Assembly: GCA_963923035.1 (NCBI GenBank)
Contig: CAWUKT010000050.1
Coordinates: 1-50,560 of the forward strand
Source of the DNA: CAWUKT01 sp963923035
GTDB taxonomy: Bacteria > Bacteroidota > Bacteroidia > J057 > JADKCL01
Length of the DNA: 50,560 nt
Direction of reading: 5' to 3'
Position 1 is the stretch's first letter. Every line of letters begins with the position of its first letter. The notes beneath the pieces were generated by a model. The model saw only the letters and a list, made by a program, of their open reading frames with translations, had not been told where the DNA came from and did not search any database. The position numbers were made by a program, and so were the translations under genes. Positions 1-7,323 of the stretch are shown here, in pieces.

Positions 1-2922
1 GAAGGGGGAAAATGGGGCGTGGTGGACGAAAATGCCAACCTGATTCTCAAGCCATTTTTCCTTTCCGTCTCCTGGGCCAACAACGACGAGATTTTCATTC
101 AGACCAAGGAAGGCTGGGGACTCTACGATCCGGTAGAAGGCGCCATGACCATCCGCCCGCGCTTCAAATCGCTCAAACGGGTCGGCCCCAATCGCCTGGC
201 GATGGAACTGGAGGGAAAGTTTGGAGTGGTCGACAATACTGGCAAACCCATCATCGATCCCCACTACGACGATATCAAAGATGGAAAACAAGGCTTTTTG
301 GCCTTTCAATTAGGTGAAAAATATGGGCTGATGGACAGCCTGGGTCGCATTTTGGTGGAGGCCCGCTATGTCCATATCGAAAAGGGCCCCTTCCAATGGG
401 TCTACGCCCACAACGAACGCTGGGCGCTGGTGGATACCTTCGACCGCGAAATCGTCGGGCCGGTCCTCACGGAAATCGGAGATGTGGGCGCTGGCTACGC
501 GGCGGTGCGACGTGGGGCCACCTGGGGCGTGGTCGACAGCCTCGGCAAATACATAGTCCCGTCCCAGTTCGAAGAACTGACCGTCGTGGACGATACCACC
601 TTCATGGTGGTTGACCGGTCATTTTACAAGTGGTATTCTCCAGCGGGGACCATTCGCCGGGTGATCCAATTGGACGCCATCGAAACCTTCGAATTCAGCG
701 TCGCGCGGGTCCGCAAAAAAAGCCGCTGGGGCCTCATCAATATCCGGGGCGAATGGCTGATGCCGCCGAAGTACGCATCCATTGCGCGATTTGAGACAGT
801 GGCAAGTGGCCGCTGGAAAGGGGGCGTCGACTACTGCAATTTCGATGAAAATGGAGCCATCACGCCGGTTCGGTCCTTCGTCGTCATGCGGGAAGAAGAG
901 GAAGAATTCGACCCTACGAGTCTGCTGGAACCCAGTCAGGTCGGCTGGTTTCTCGCTTCCGGCAAGGAGCTCTGGGGTTTGCGGCCCGCAGGCTCCGGCC
1001 GCACCCTCATCCAACCCACTTATGAACGCGTGCGCATTCTCCCGAACACCGACCTCTCCCTCGCCTTTGAAAAGGGCCAGGGCATGAACCCTTCCGGGGG
1101 CGCCCTCATCAACCACAAAACCGGCCAGATCGTCACCCAGGCCATTTTTCGGGATATTTATTTCCAGGATTGGGAAAATGGAGAATACGCCCGGGCGGTG
1201 TACTCGGCCAGCGGCCAATTCACCCTGGTCAACCAGCGCGGCCAAACGGTCGATCTGGGAAAGGTGGGCTTCATGGGCGAATGGAAAAACAATGTGTCGC
1301 GGGTGAATATCGGCGGGGCCATGACCTGGGGCACCAATCCCGGCTTGGATACGCTCAATCAGCGCCGCTCCTTTAACAACATCACCCAGCGCACCGAAGA
1401 CAGCTACCAATACTGTGTCGGGGGAAAATGGGGATTTGTGGATCGCGCGGGAAAGTGGGTCGTGGAACCCAAATTTGACATGGCGCTGGACTTCAAATAC
1501 GGCATTTCCCGCGTCAAGAACGACAGTTTGTGGGGTGCGGTGGATCAAAATTTCCAGTTGACAGTGCAGCCCGCCTACGATTATATCCAGTACCTGGACA
1601 GCATGACAGAAGGCGTTCTGTTGGCGGTGGGCCGCAATACCGGCGGCTACGGCTTCATGGACGAGCTCGGCGAACTGGCCATCCAGCCGCAATTCCAGCA
1701 GGTCGGGGAGTTCCACGATGGGCTGGTGCGGATCCAGGAAAAAGGACTCTGGGGATTCGCGGACACTTCGGGTACAGTGGTCATTCCACCGCAATACCGG
1801 GAGGTCGGTGACTTTTCGGAGGGCCGGGCGCGGTTCCGCAACCGCCGCTACTGGGGCTATATCAACCGCCATGGCGAGGTGATCGTGCCCGAATCGTACC
1901 TGCGCGCCGGTGATTTTCACGGCGGATTGGCCTGGATCCAACAGGACAAGTTCTACGGCTTCATCGGGCTGGACGGCCAGATAGTGATCGATCCGGCCTT
2001 CAGCAAGGCTGGCGACTTCTGGGAGGGCCTGGCCCCGGCCCGCCGCAAGGGAAATTGGGGCTTGATCGGAACGGATGGAAAATGGGTGCTGGCTCCGAAT
2101 TTTTACCGGGTTCAGCCCTTCCGGGACAGCCTCGCCATCGTGCAGCAGAAGGCTGATTTCGGCATCATCGACCGGCGGGGAGATTTTGTGGTGCGCCCGG
2201 GGTACCGGGAGATTGGCAATTATTCGGAGGGATTGGCCTGTGTGCGCTCGGGAATGGAGTTCGGGTACATCGACAAAAAGGGGGAAGTCCGCGTTCCCTT
2301 CCAATTTTCGCGGGCGGAGACCTTTTCCTGCGGTCGGGCGGCGATTTTTGAGGAGGGAAAATGGGGCTTCATTGACATGAAGGGGGAGCAGGTCATTCCG
2401 ACGCGCTTTTCGAAGGTGCGGACCTTCCGCCAAAACCGCGCAGCAGTGCGGTTGGGGGACAAGTGGGGCTTCATCGATCCGAGTGGCCGGATGATCGTTC
2501 CGGTGAAATACAATGAGGTGGGCGATTTCCGGGAGGGACGGGCTGCGGTGTTCGTAGACGGAAAAGGATGGGGATTTGTCAACCGCGATGGTACCATCGT
2601 GATCCCGGCGGAGTTTGAGGCGGTGGGGAAATTTTTTGGAGATGTGGTACCGGTACGAAAAAGAGGCAAGTGGGGCTTGATGAATGCGTACGGGGCAACA
2701 ATGACTTTATTCAAATATGACGAAATCCGCAGTTATCATGAGGGATTGGCGCCGGTGCTGGTGAAACGGAAAATGGGCTTGGTAAATGGGGCTGGAGAGA
2801 CGCTATTGGACATAAACTATGATGTTGTCAAAGTGTCCAAAGACCTGGTTCAAGTCGAAACAGAAGACCGAATCGGCTATCTAAATCCCCAAGGGAAGTG
2901 GATTTGGCAACCACAAAAGTAA
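1..2922 (+). CDS. WG-repeat protein, 5' end cut by window edge
   Basis: The frame is open from base 1 and the first residues already lie inside a repeat (K-W-G-V-V-D), so the start is outside the window and the GTG at 19 is internal. At least 970 residues are present. They consist of about twenty WG repeats of roughly 45-50 residues, each with a core like KWGFID or WGYIN followed by a G, a V-I-P/V-V-x-P step and an F-x-E-G-x-A/R-A stretch. No catalytic residues or membrane segment are visible here. WG-repeat proteins are common in Bacteroidota and usually of unknown function, probably binding scaffolds. A signal peptide, if any, would lie upstream. The stop TAA at 2922 is followed closely by a promoter-like element. 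Family assignment is firm; function is unknown. Confidence 0.9.
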   Translation, partial: EGGKWGVVDENANLILKPFFLSVSWANNDEIFIQTKEGWGLYDPVEGAMTIRPRFKSLKRVGPNRLAMELEGKFGVVDNTGKPIIDPHYDDIKDGKQGFLAFQLGEKYGLMDSLGRILVEARYVHIEKGPFQWVYAHNERWALVDTFDREIVGPVLTEIGDVGAGYAAVRRGATWGVVDSLGKYIVPSQFEELTVVDDTTFMVVDRSFYKWYSPAGTIRRVIQLDAIETFEFSVARVRKKSRWGLINIRGEWLMPPKYASIARFETVASGRWKGGVDYCNFDENGAITPVRSFVVMREEEEEFDPTSLLEPSQVGWFLASGKELWGLRPAGSGRTLIQPTYERVRILPNTDLSLAFEKGQGMNPSGGALINHKTGQIVTQAIFRDIYFQDWENGEYARAVYSASGQFTLVNQRGQTVDLGKVGFMGEWKNNVSRVNIGGAMTWGTNPGLDTLNQRRSFNNITQRTEDSYQYCVGGKWGFVDRAGKWVVEPKFDMALDFKYGISRVKNDSLWGAVDQNFQLTVQPAYDYIQYLDSMTEGVLLAVGRNTGGYGFMDELGELAIQPQFQQVGEFHDGLVRIQEKGLWGFADTSGTVVIPPQYREVGDFSEGRARFRNRRYWGYINRHGEVIVPESYLRAGDFHGGLAWIQQDKFYGFIGLDGQIVIDPAFSKAGDFWEGLAPARRKGNWGLIGTDGKWVLAPNFYRVQPFRDSLAIVQQKADFGIIDRRGDFVVRPGYREIGNYSEGLACVRSGMEFGYIDKKGEVRVPFQFSRAETFSCGRAAIFEEGKWGFIDMKGEQVIPTRFSKVRTFRQNRAAVRLGDKWGFIDPSGRMIVPVKYNEVGDFREGRAAVFVDGKGWGFVNRDGTIVIPAEFEAVGKFFGDVVPVRKRGKWGLMNAYGATMTLFKYDEIRSYHEGLAPVLVKRKMGLVNGAGETLLDINYDVVKVSKDLVQVETEDRIGYLNPQGKWIWQPQK

Positions 2923-2928
2923 AAATAG

Positions 2929-2960
2929 TTTGCGGTTATTAAAGATTCTCTTTATATTGT
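2929..2960 (+). promoter_or_regulatory. Bacteroidota-type promoter for the 45-aa peptide gene
   Basis: TTTG at 2929-2932, a 20-base spacer, then TATATTGT at 2953-2960. This resembles the -33 TTTG / -7 TAnnTTTG promoter of Bacteroidota, with two mismatches in the -7 box. It lies about 50 bases upstream of the ATG at 3013, just after the WG-repeat gene ends. Confidence 0.45.
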
Positions 2961-3012
2961 AAATAACCGTAAAGCTAGAACAAGGTGACGAAAACCACCA
3001 ACTTCTAGCATC

Positions 3013-3150
3013 ATGCAATCAACCAATTTATTTAGTCAGCGTTCTACAAACAACTCAAGTAAGATTCAGGAACTGGAAGAAGTACGTCCTCTGGAAATCA
3101 AAATCCGGAAAGATGCACTTGCGTCTCACTTCTTGAAGCACAACCGTTAA
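3013..3150 (+). CDS. 45-residue peptide, unknown
   Basis: ATG at 3013 to TAA at 3148-3150 encodes 45 residues. The N-terminal third is rich in Ser/Asn/Gln (QSTNLFSQRSTNNSS), the middle is acidic (QELEEVR) and the C-terminus is basic (KIRKDALASHFLKHNR). There is no signal peptide or membrane helix. Support for a real gene: its own promoter-like element at 2929-2960, clean ATG-to-stop boundaries and a strong hairpin terminator 170 bases downstream. I do not recognise the family. A leader-peptide-like composition (acidic patch, then a short basic tail) is suggestive only. It could also be a non-coding transcript. Confidence 0.45.
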   Translation: MQSTNLFSQRSTNNSSKIQELEEVRPLEIKIRKDALASHFLKHNR

Positions 3151-3321
3151 GTAATCGAGGCATTTAGCCTGAACTTCCCGCTCCCTTTAGGAGCATTCAA
3201 AGCTAAGTTTTTTATTCCCGAACCAACTATTTCATTGTCAAATGCTTCTACCCCAAATTTGGTACTGCAAATGAAATTTCCTTGGTCGGGTGACAAACCG
3301 TTTTGTATCACTCAACTTAAT

Positions 3322-3351
3322 AATCCGCCGACCAAACTCGGCGGATTTCTT
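3322..3351 (+). terminator. Intrinsic terminator after the small-peptide transcript
   Basis: A 9-bp perfect stem, AATCCGCCG (3322-3330) with CGGCGGATT (3339-3347), and an 8-base loop, followed by a U-rich tail (TCTTGTTTT). It likely ends the transcript starting near 2965. Apart from this hairpin I see no gene in 3151-3660. Confidence 0.65.
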
Positions 3352-3641
3352 GTTTTCACCAATGTTCTTTCAGTCGGCCCCACAATAAAACCAACCCATA
3401 TCACCCCCCAGGGGGCATTTTTATTCATTTTTGTTAAGCATTTAATTTTTGTCCAGGATTTTCCATTTTCCCACCATTTGTTCCCCTCCCCGCCTCTTCA
3501 TTTCCATTCTCCTCGCAATCTCTCCCATTCTTTCCGAACCATTTGCTCTTCATTTCACCCCACTGCCCAATGATTTCCTCCCACTCACTGCTTGTTTTGC
3601 TTTTCTGGCGGGATAATTCACGGAGAATAAAATATTTTTTC

Positions 3642-3649
3642 TACATTTG
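3642..3649 (+). promoter_or_regulatory. -7 promoter element of tRNA-Pro
   Basis: TACATTTG at 3642-3649 matches the Bacteroidota -7 consensus TAnnTTTG exactly and lies 11 bases before the mature 5' end of the tRNA. A convincing -33 box is not visible. Confidence 0.5.
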
Positions 3650-3660
3650 GAACTAATCAA

Positions 3661-3734
3661 CGGGGTGTAGCGCAGCCCGGTAGCGCGCGTCGTTCGGGAC
3701 GACGAGGCCGTAGGTTCAAATCCTGCCACCCCGA
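3661..3734 (+). tRNA. tRNA-Pro (anticodon CGG)
   Basis: A complete 74-base cloverleaf. Acceptor CGGGGTG (3661-3667) pairs with CACCCCG (3727-3733), and the discriminator is A3734. The D-arm is GCGC...GCGC. The anticodon arm is CGTCG/CGACG with loop TTCGGGA, giving anticodon CGG (proline, codon CCG). The T-arm is GTAGG-TTCAAAT-CCTGC. The 3' CCA is not encoded. A perfect terminator follows nine bases later. Confidence 0.97.
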
Positions 3735-3742
3735 CACCGTTG

Positions 3743-3772
3743 AACCCAGGATCACAAGTCCTGGGTTTTTTT
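3743..3772 (+). terminator. Intrinsic terminator of tRNA-Pro
   Basis: Stem AACCCAGGA (3743-3751) and TCCTGGGTT (3759-3767) with a 7-base loop, then a T run to 3772. The T run touches the stop codon of the convergent aminotransferase gene on the minus strand. Confidence 0.9.
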
Positions 3773-4907
3773 ATTTCCCCCAAAACGACCGCACCGCATC
3801 CGAGACCGTCTGCAGGTCCTCATCGGTGATCCCCGTCGAGCAAGGCAAGCTCAACGACTCCTCATAAATCGATTGGCTGTGGTCTACCCCGTGCCAGTAC
3901 TCCACTTCCTGGAACATCGGCAAGCGGTTCATCGGCACCCACAATTTGCGCGTCTGAATCCCCTGCACGCCCAATACCTCTTCGAGCATCCGCGCCGCCG
4001 GCGTCCGAATCGTAGCCAACCAATGGTTGGCCGCCAGGGAAGGGCTTTCCGAAATGAAAGCCACGCCCTCCAGGTCCGCAAAAGCGGCCCGGTAATGCGC
4101 CATCACCGCCCGTTTCCGTTCCAAAAAGCTGTCCAGGCGCTCCATTTGCGCCACACCCAAAGCCGCATGGACATTGGAGAGGCCGTAATTGTAGCCGACT
4201 TCGTCGTGAACATATTCGTCCCTGTGGCGCTTCGCGTGACTCGCCAGACTGCGTGCATGCTCGGCCTGAGCCGGATTTTGCAGCAGCAGCGCCCCGCCAG
4301 CGCCCGTCGACACGATTTTATTGCCATTGAAGCTCAGGACGCCCGCCGCACCAAAGGTGCCCAGGTGCTGGCCATCCAAGGTGGATCCCACTGCCTCAGC
4401 GGCATCTTCGATGACGGGCACGCCGTATTGAGCGCCCAAGGCCTTCAAAGCGGCGATCTCGGCCGCATAGCCGAGCACATGGGTGACCAGAATCGCCCCA
4501 ATTTCTTTTCCATTCTCCCGGTGAACCCGCTTCCCCTCCCGTTCCAAGGTCCGTTCCTCGAAAAAGGACGCCACCAAAGCGGGGGACATCTGCCAGGAAT
4601 CGGGGTCCGCGTCAATGAGAACCGGTTCGGCACCGACATAAAAAACCGGGTTGAGGGTCGCGATATAGGTGAGGTTGGGGGCCAATACGAGGTGATCAGG
4701 GCCGATTCCGTGGACCAACAAGGCGAGGTGGAGGGCGCTGGTGCCGCTGTTGGTGGCCACCACGAAGGGCGCGCCAGTGACTTCGCGCAGCACATTTTCA
4801 AAGGCCTTGATCTCCGGACCGGCCGTGGAAATCCAGTTGGCGGCAAGGGCAGCCGCGACCTTTTCCTGCTCGGCAGCCGAGATATTGGGAACGCTGAGTG
4901 GAATCAT
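3771..4907 (-). CDS. DegT/DnrJ/EryC1-family sugar aminotransferase (LegC-like)
   Basis: 378 residues, a normal length for PLP-dependent aminotransferases acting on nucleotide-linked 4-keto sugars. The start MIPLSVPNIS is typical. The fold-I motifs are in order: TNSGTSALHLAL (PLP phosphate site), a VIEDAAEAVGS stretch with the PLP-stacking Asp, and SFNGNKIVSTG with the Schiff-base lysine. The closest match by memory is the LegC-type enzyme of legionaminic-acid or bacillosamine-like pathways. The exact substrate is inferred. It is the last gene of a minus-strand operon and starts 10 bases after the epimerase stop. Its stop overlaps the T run of the tRNA terminator. Confidence 0.85.
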   Translation of the reverse strand: MIPLSVPNISAAEQEKVAAALAANWISTAGPEIKAFENVLREVTGAPFVVATNSGTSALHLALLVHGIGPDHLVLAPNLTYIATLNPVFYVGAEPVLIDADPDSWQMSPALVASFFEERTLEREGKRVHRENGKEIGAILVTHVLGYAAEIAALKALGAQYGVPVIEDAAEAVGSTLDGQHLGTFGAAGVLSFNGNKIVSTGAGGALLLQNPAQAEHARSLASHAKRHRDEYVHDEVGYNYGLSNVHAALGVAQMERLDSFLERKRAVMAHYRAAFADLEGVAFISESPSLAANHWLATIRTPAARMLEEVLGVQGIQTRKLWVPMNRLPMFQEVEYWHGVDHSQSIYEESLSLPCSTGITDEDLQTVSDAVRSFWGK

Positions 4908-4916
4908 GCGGATGGA

Positions 4917-5891
4917 TCAGGCGTTGCGGTAACGGGGAGAATCGTAATCGGGTAAAATGCCGGTGCGGACCAGTTGGAGGATCTCGGCGATGCCGTGGGG
5001 CACCCGTTTCTGGACCTGAAAGCCCAGTTCGGTGCGCACCCGGGAAAAATCGACGCGGTAATTGCGGGGATCGTCATCCGCCGAAGCGGTAAAGGTGACG
5101 TCAACTCCCGGAATTTGCTCCGAAATCTTCTCGATGAGGTCACGTTTCGTGTAGTTCTCGTAGTTATCCCCGACGTTGAACACTTTCCCGTCGGTGTACT
5201 TAGGGCCGGTCACAATGCTCATCGCGACGGAATTGCAGAGGTCACCGACGTGGCAATAGGGCCGCCAGGAATCGGCGCCGTAGACTTCCAGCGATTGTCC
5301 GCGGGCCAAATCCCGGGTGAAATGGTTTACCGACAAGTCAAAGCGCATCCGGGGGGACAGGCCGTAGACGGTCGCAAACCGCAGGATGGTCCGGGGAACG
5401 ATTTTTTCCGCCATCAAATACTGTTCAAAGTCGACCTTCAGGTGGGCGTAGTGGGATTGGGGACGCAGTGAGGCATTTTCATCCAGCATTTCCCTTTCTC
5501 CCCCCTCCATCACGCCATAATTGCTACAGGTCGAGGCAAAAATGAAGTGGCCGATTCCCACGGTGCCGCAGAGTTCGTACAGTTGGCGGGAGCCGGCTCC
5601 CATGACTTCGCTGGCCTGCTCCGGTTGCTCGGCGCAGGCCTTGTCTCCGACGAGGGCGGCGAGGTGCACCACGGCCTTGGAGTCGGTCAATAAGCCTGCG
5701 ACCAGGTCCCGGTCGCGGATATCTCCCTTGACGAAGCGAAAACGGGGATGGGAAATGATTTCGAGGAGGGATTCACCACCGAAGAGCAAGCTGTCCAGGC
5801 CGATGACGCGGTGGCCTTGGTTGAGGAGTTGACGGACGAGGACAGAGCCAATATAACCGGCCGCGCCGGTTACGAGGATAGAAGACGACAT
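4917..5891 (-). CDS. NAD-dependent epimerase/dehydratase (extended SDR)
   Basis: 324 residues from the ATG at 5891. A further in-frame ATG at 5921 would overlap the upstream gene, so the start one base after that gene's TAG stop is preferred. The N-terminal Rossmann motif GAAGYIG, the STCSNYG segment and the catalytic YAHLK (YxxxK) mark an extended short-chain dehydrogenase acting on a nucleotide sugar. DSWRPYCHVGD is the usual substrate-site region. The reaction (4-epimerase, 4,6-dehydratase or reductase) cannot be read from sequence alone. It is co-transcribed with the aminotransferase downstream and a sigma-54 regulator upstream, which suggests regulated synthesis of a surface sugar. Confidence 0.85.
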   Translation of the reverse strand: MSSSILVTGAAGYIGSVLVRQLLNQGHRVIGLDSLLFGGESLLEIISHPRFRFVKGDIRDRDLVAGLLTDSKAVVHLAALVGDKACAEQPEQASEVMGAGSRQLYELCGTVGIGHFIFASTCSNYGVMEGGEREMLDENASLRPQSHYAHLKVDFEQYLMAEKIVPRTILRFATVYGLSPRMRFDLSVNHFTRDLARGQSLEVYGADSWRPYCHVGDLCNSVAMSIVTGPKYTDGKVFNVGDNYENYTKRDLIEKISEQIPGVDVTFTASADDDPRNYRVDFSRVRTELGFQVQKRVPHGIAEILQLVRTGILPDYDSPRYRNA

Positions 5892-5892
5892 G

Positions 5893-7269
5893 CTATTTGA
5901 TGCTGGCTTTTTTCTCTTCACGCTCCCGGATTTCCTTTTGCATCCGATAAATGGTTGAGACGCTGATATCGAGGACCTCCGCGACTTTGTTGTAGTCTTT
6001 GTTGAATTTTTTCAGGAGCGATTGGAGGATATGGTAATTGTATTCGCGGAGGGTCATTTCCTGGGAATGGAGCTCGGAGAGGAGGTCGCGGGAACCGAGG
6101 GTGATGTCGGCGGCTTCAATGACGGGGCCATTGGCCATGACGGCGGCGAGCTCCACCATGGAGCGAAGTTCCCGGACGTTGCCGGGGTAGTGGTAGCCCA
6201 TGAGCTTGCGTTGGGCTTCGAGGGAGAGTTCCAGCGGCTCCATTTCATTTTCCTTGCAGAAACTCCCGATGAATTTTTTGGCGAGCAACAGGACGTCCTT
6301 GTCCCGTTCGCGCAGGGGCGGCAGCTCGATGGGCAGGCCGAAGAGGCGGTAGTACAGGTCTTCCCGAAAGCGGCCGGATTTGACCTCTTCGATCAGGTTC
6401 CGGTGGGTGGCCACGATGATGCGGCAGTCGATCTTGATCGCTTTGTTGGTCCCGATTGGGGTCACTTCCCGCTCCTGGAGGACGCGGAGGAGCTTGGCCT
6501 GCAAACTCGTTTCCATTTCCCCCATCTCATCCAAAAACAAGGTTCCGCCGTGGGCTTCTTCAAACTTCCCCTTCCGCCGGTTGATGGCGCCGGTAAAGGC
6601 CCCTTTTTCATGCCCAAACAACTCACTCTCGATCAATTCCGGGGGAATGGCCGCCACGTTGACCGCCACAAATGGCCCTTCGCGACGCTTGGAATGGTAA
6701 TGGATGGCCTTGGCGACGAGTTCCTTTCCCGTTCCCGTCTCACCGGTGACCGTGACCGTGATGTTCGTGATGGTGGCCTTCCGGATGAGTTCGAAGACCT
6801 TTTTGATGGCGGGACTCTGGCCGACGATGGAGGTTTGAAAATCGTATTTCCGTTCGATTTCCTTTTGGAGCTTGTCCACCTTCCGCTCCAGAATCTTCGT
6901 TTTCCGGAGGTTGTTGATGGTATTGAACAAGCGCTCCTGGATGTCCATCGACTTGACAATATAGTCGTGGGCGCCCTTTTTCAGCAGGTCCACCACCACC
7001 TCGATCTCCTCCTGCTCCGAAATCACGATGACTTCAATGTCTTCAAAGCGCTCGGTGATTTCCTTGAGGATTTTGGAGCCGGGCATATCGGGCAAACGAT
7101 AGTCCAGGGTGACGAGGTCGGGCTTCTCATGGAGACGCGCCAAACAGTCCTTCCCGTTACTGAAGGATTCGACGACAAAATCGGGATTCAGGGACAAGTT
7201 GTATTCCAACAGTTTCCTGTACCAATCGTCGTCTTCTACTACAAATATCTTGTATGAGTCGCTGTCCAT
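5893..7269 (-). CDS. NtrC-family sigma-54-dependent response regulator
   Basis: 458 residues in the classic three-domain order. The receiver domain (1-115) has an acidic pocket VEDDD and phospho-acceptor Asp56 (VTLDYRLPD). The AAA+ domain (about 145-380) has Walker A GETGTGKE (176-183), the sigma-54 contact loop GAFTGA (223-228) and Walker B LFLDE (244-248). The C-terminal Fis-type helix-turn-helix (about 405-450) includes YNKVAEVLDISVSTIYR. All residues for ATP hydrolysis and sigma-54 activation are present. It lies 54 bases after the hybrid kinase gene, its probable partner. The palindromes at 10351-10447 and the sigma-54 promoters at 10214-10229 and 10490-10505 are its likely targets (inference). 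Confidence 0.96.
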   Translation of the reverse strand: MDSDSYKIFVVEDDDWYRKLLEYNLSLNPDFVVESFSNGKDCLARLHEKPDLVTLDYRLPDMPGSKILKEITERFEDIEVIVISEQEEIEVVVDLLKKGAHDYIVKSMDIQERLFNTINNLRKTKILERKVDKLQKEIERKYDFQTSIVGQSPAIKKVFELIRKATITNITVTVTGETGTGKELVAKAIHYHSKRREGPFVAVNVAAIPPELIESELFGHEKGAFTGAINRRKGKFEEAHGGTLFLDEMGEMETSLQAKLLRVLQEREVTPIGTNKAIKIDCRIIVATHRNLIEEVKSGRFREDLYYRLFGLPIELPPLRERDKDVLLLAKKFIGSFCKENEMEPLELSLEAQRKLMGYHYPGNVRELRSMVELAAVMANGPVIEAADITLGSRDLLSELHSQEMTLREYNYHILQSLLKKFNKDYNKVAEVLDISVSTIYRMQKEIREREEKKASIK

Positions 7270-7323
7270 GAAATTCTTAGGCCTCTCAGCAAATATAAGC
7301 GTCTCCCCGGAAAAAACTGATTG

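Noticed and set aside
619..2433. 604-codon minus-strand frame
   Set aside because: Antisense of the repetitive GC-rich WG gene; the WG frame shows clear repeat constraint while this one does not.
3235..3573. 112-codon plus-strand frame
   Set aside because: It runs through a perfect terminator hairpin and low-complexity pyrimidine sequence, with no family resemblance.
3550..3783. 77-codon minus-strand frame across the tRNA
   Set aside because: It is antisense to tRNA-Pro and its terminator. The GVAGFEPTASSS-type protein is a well-known false annotation produced by tRNA genes.
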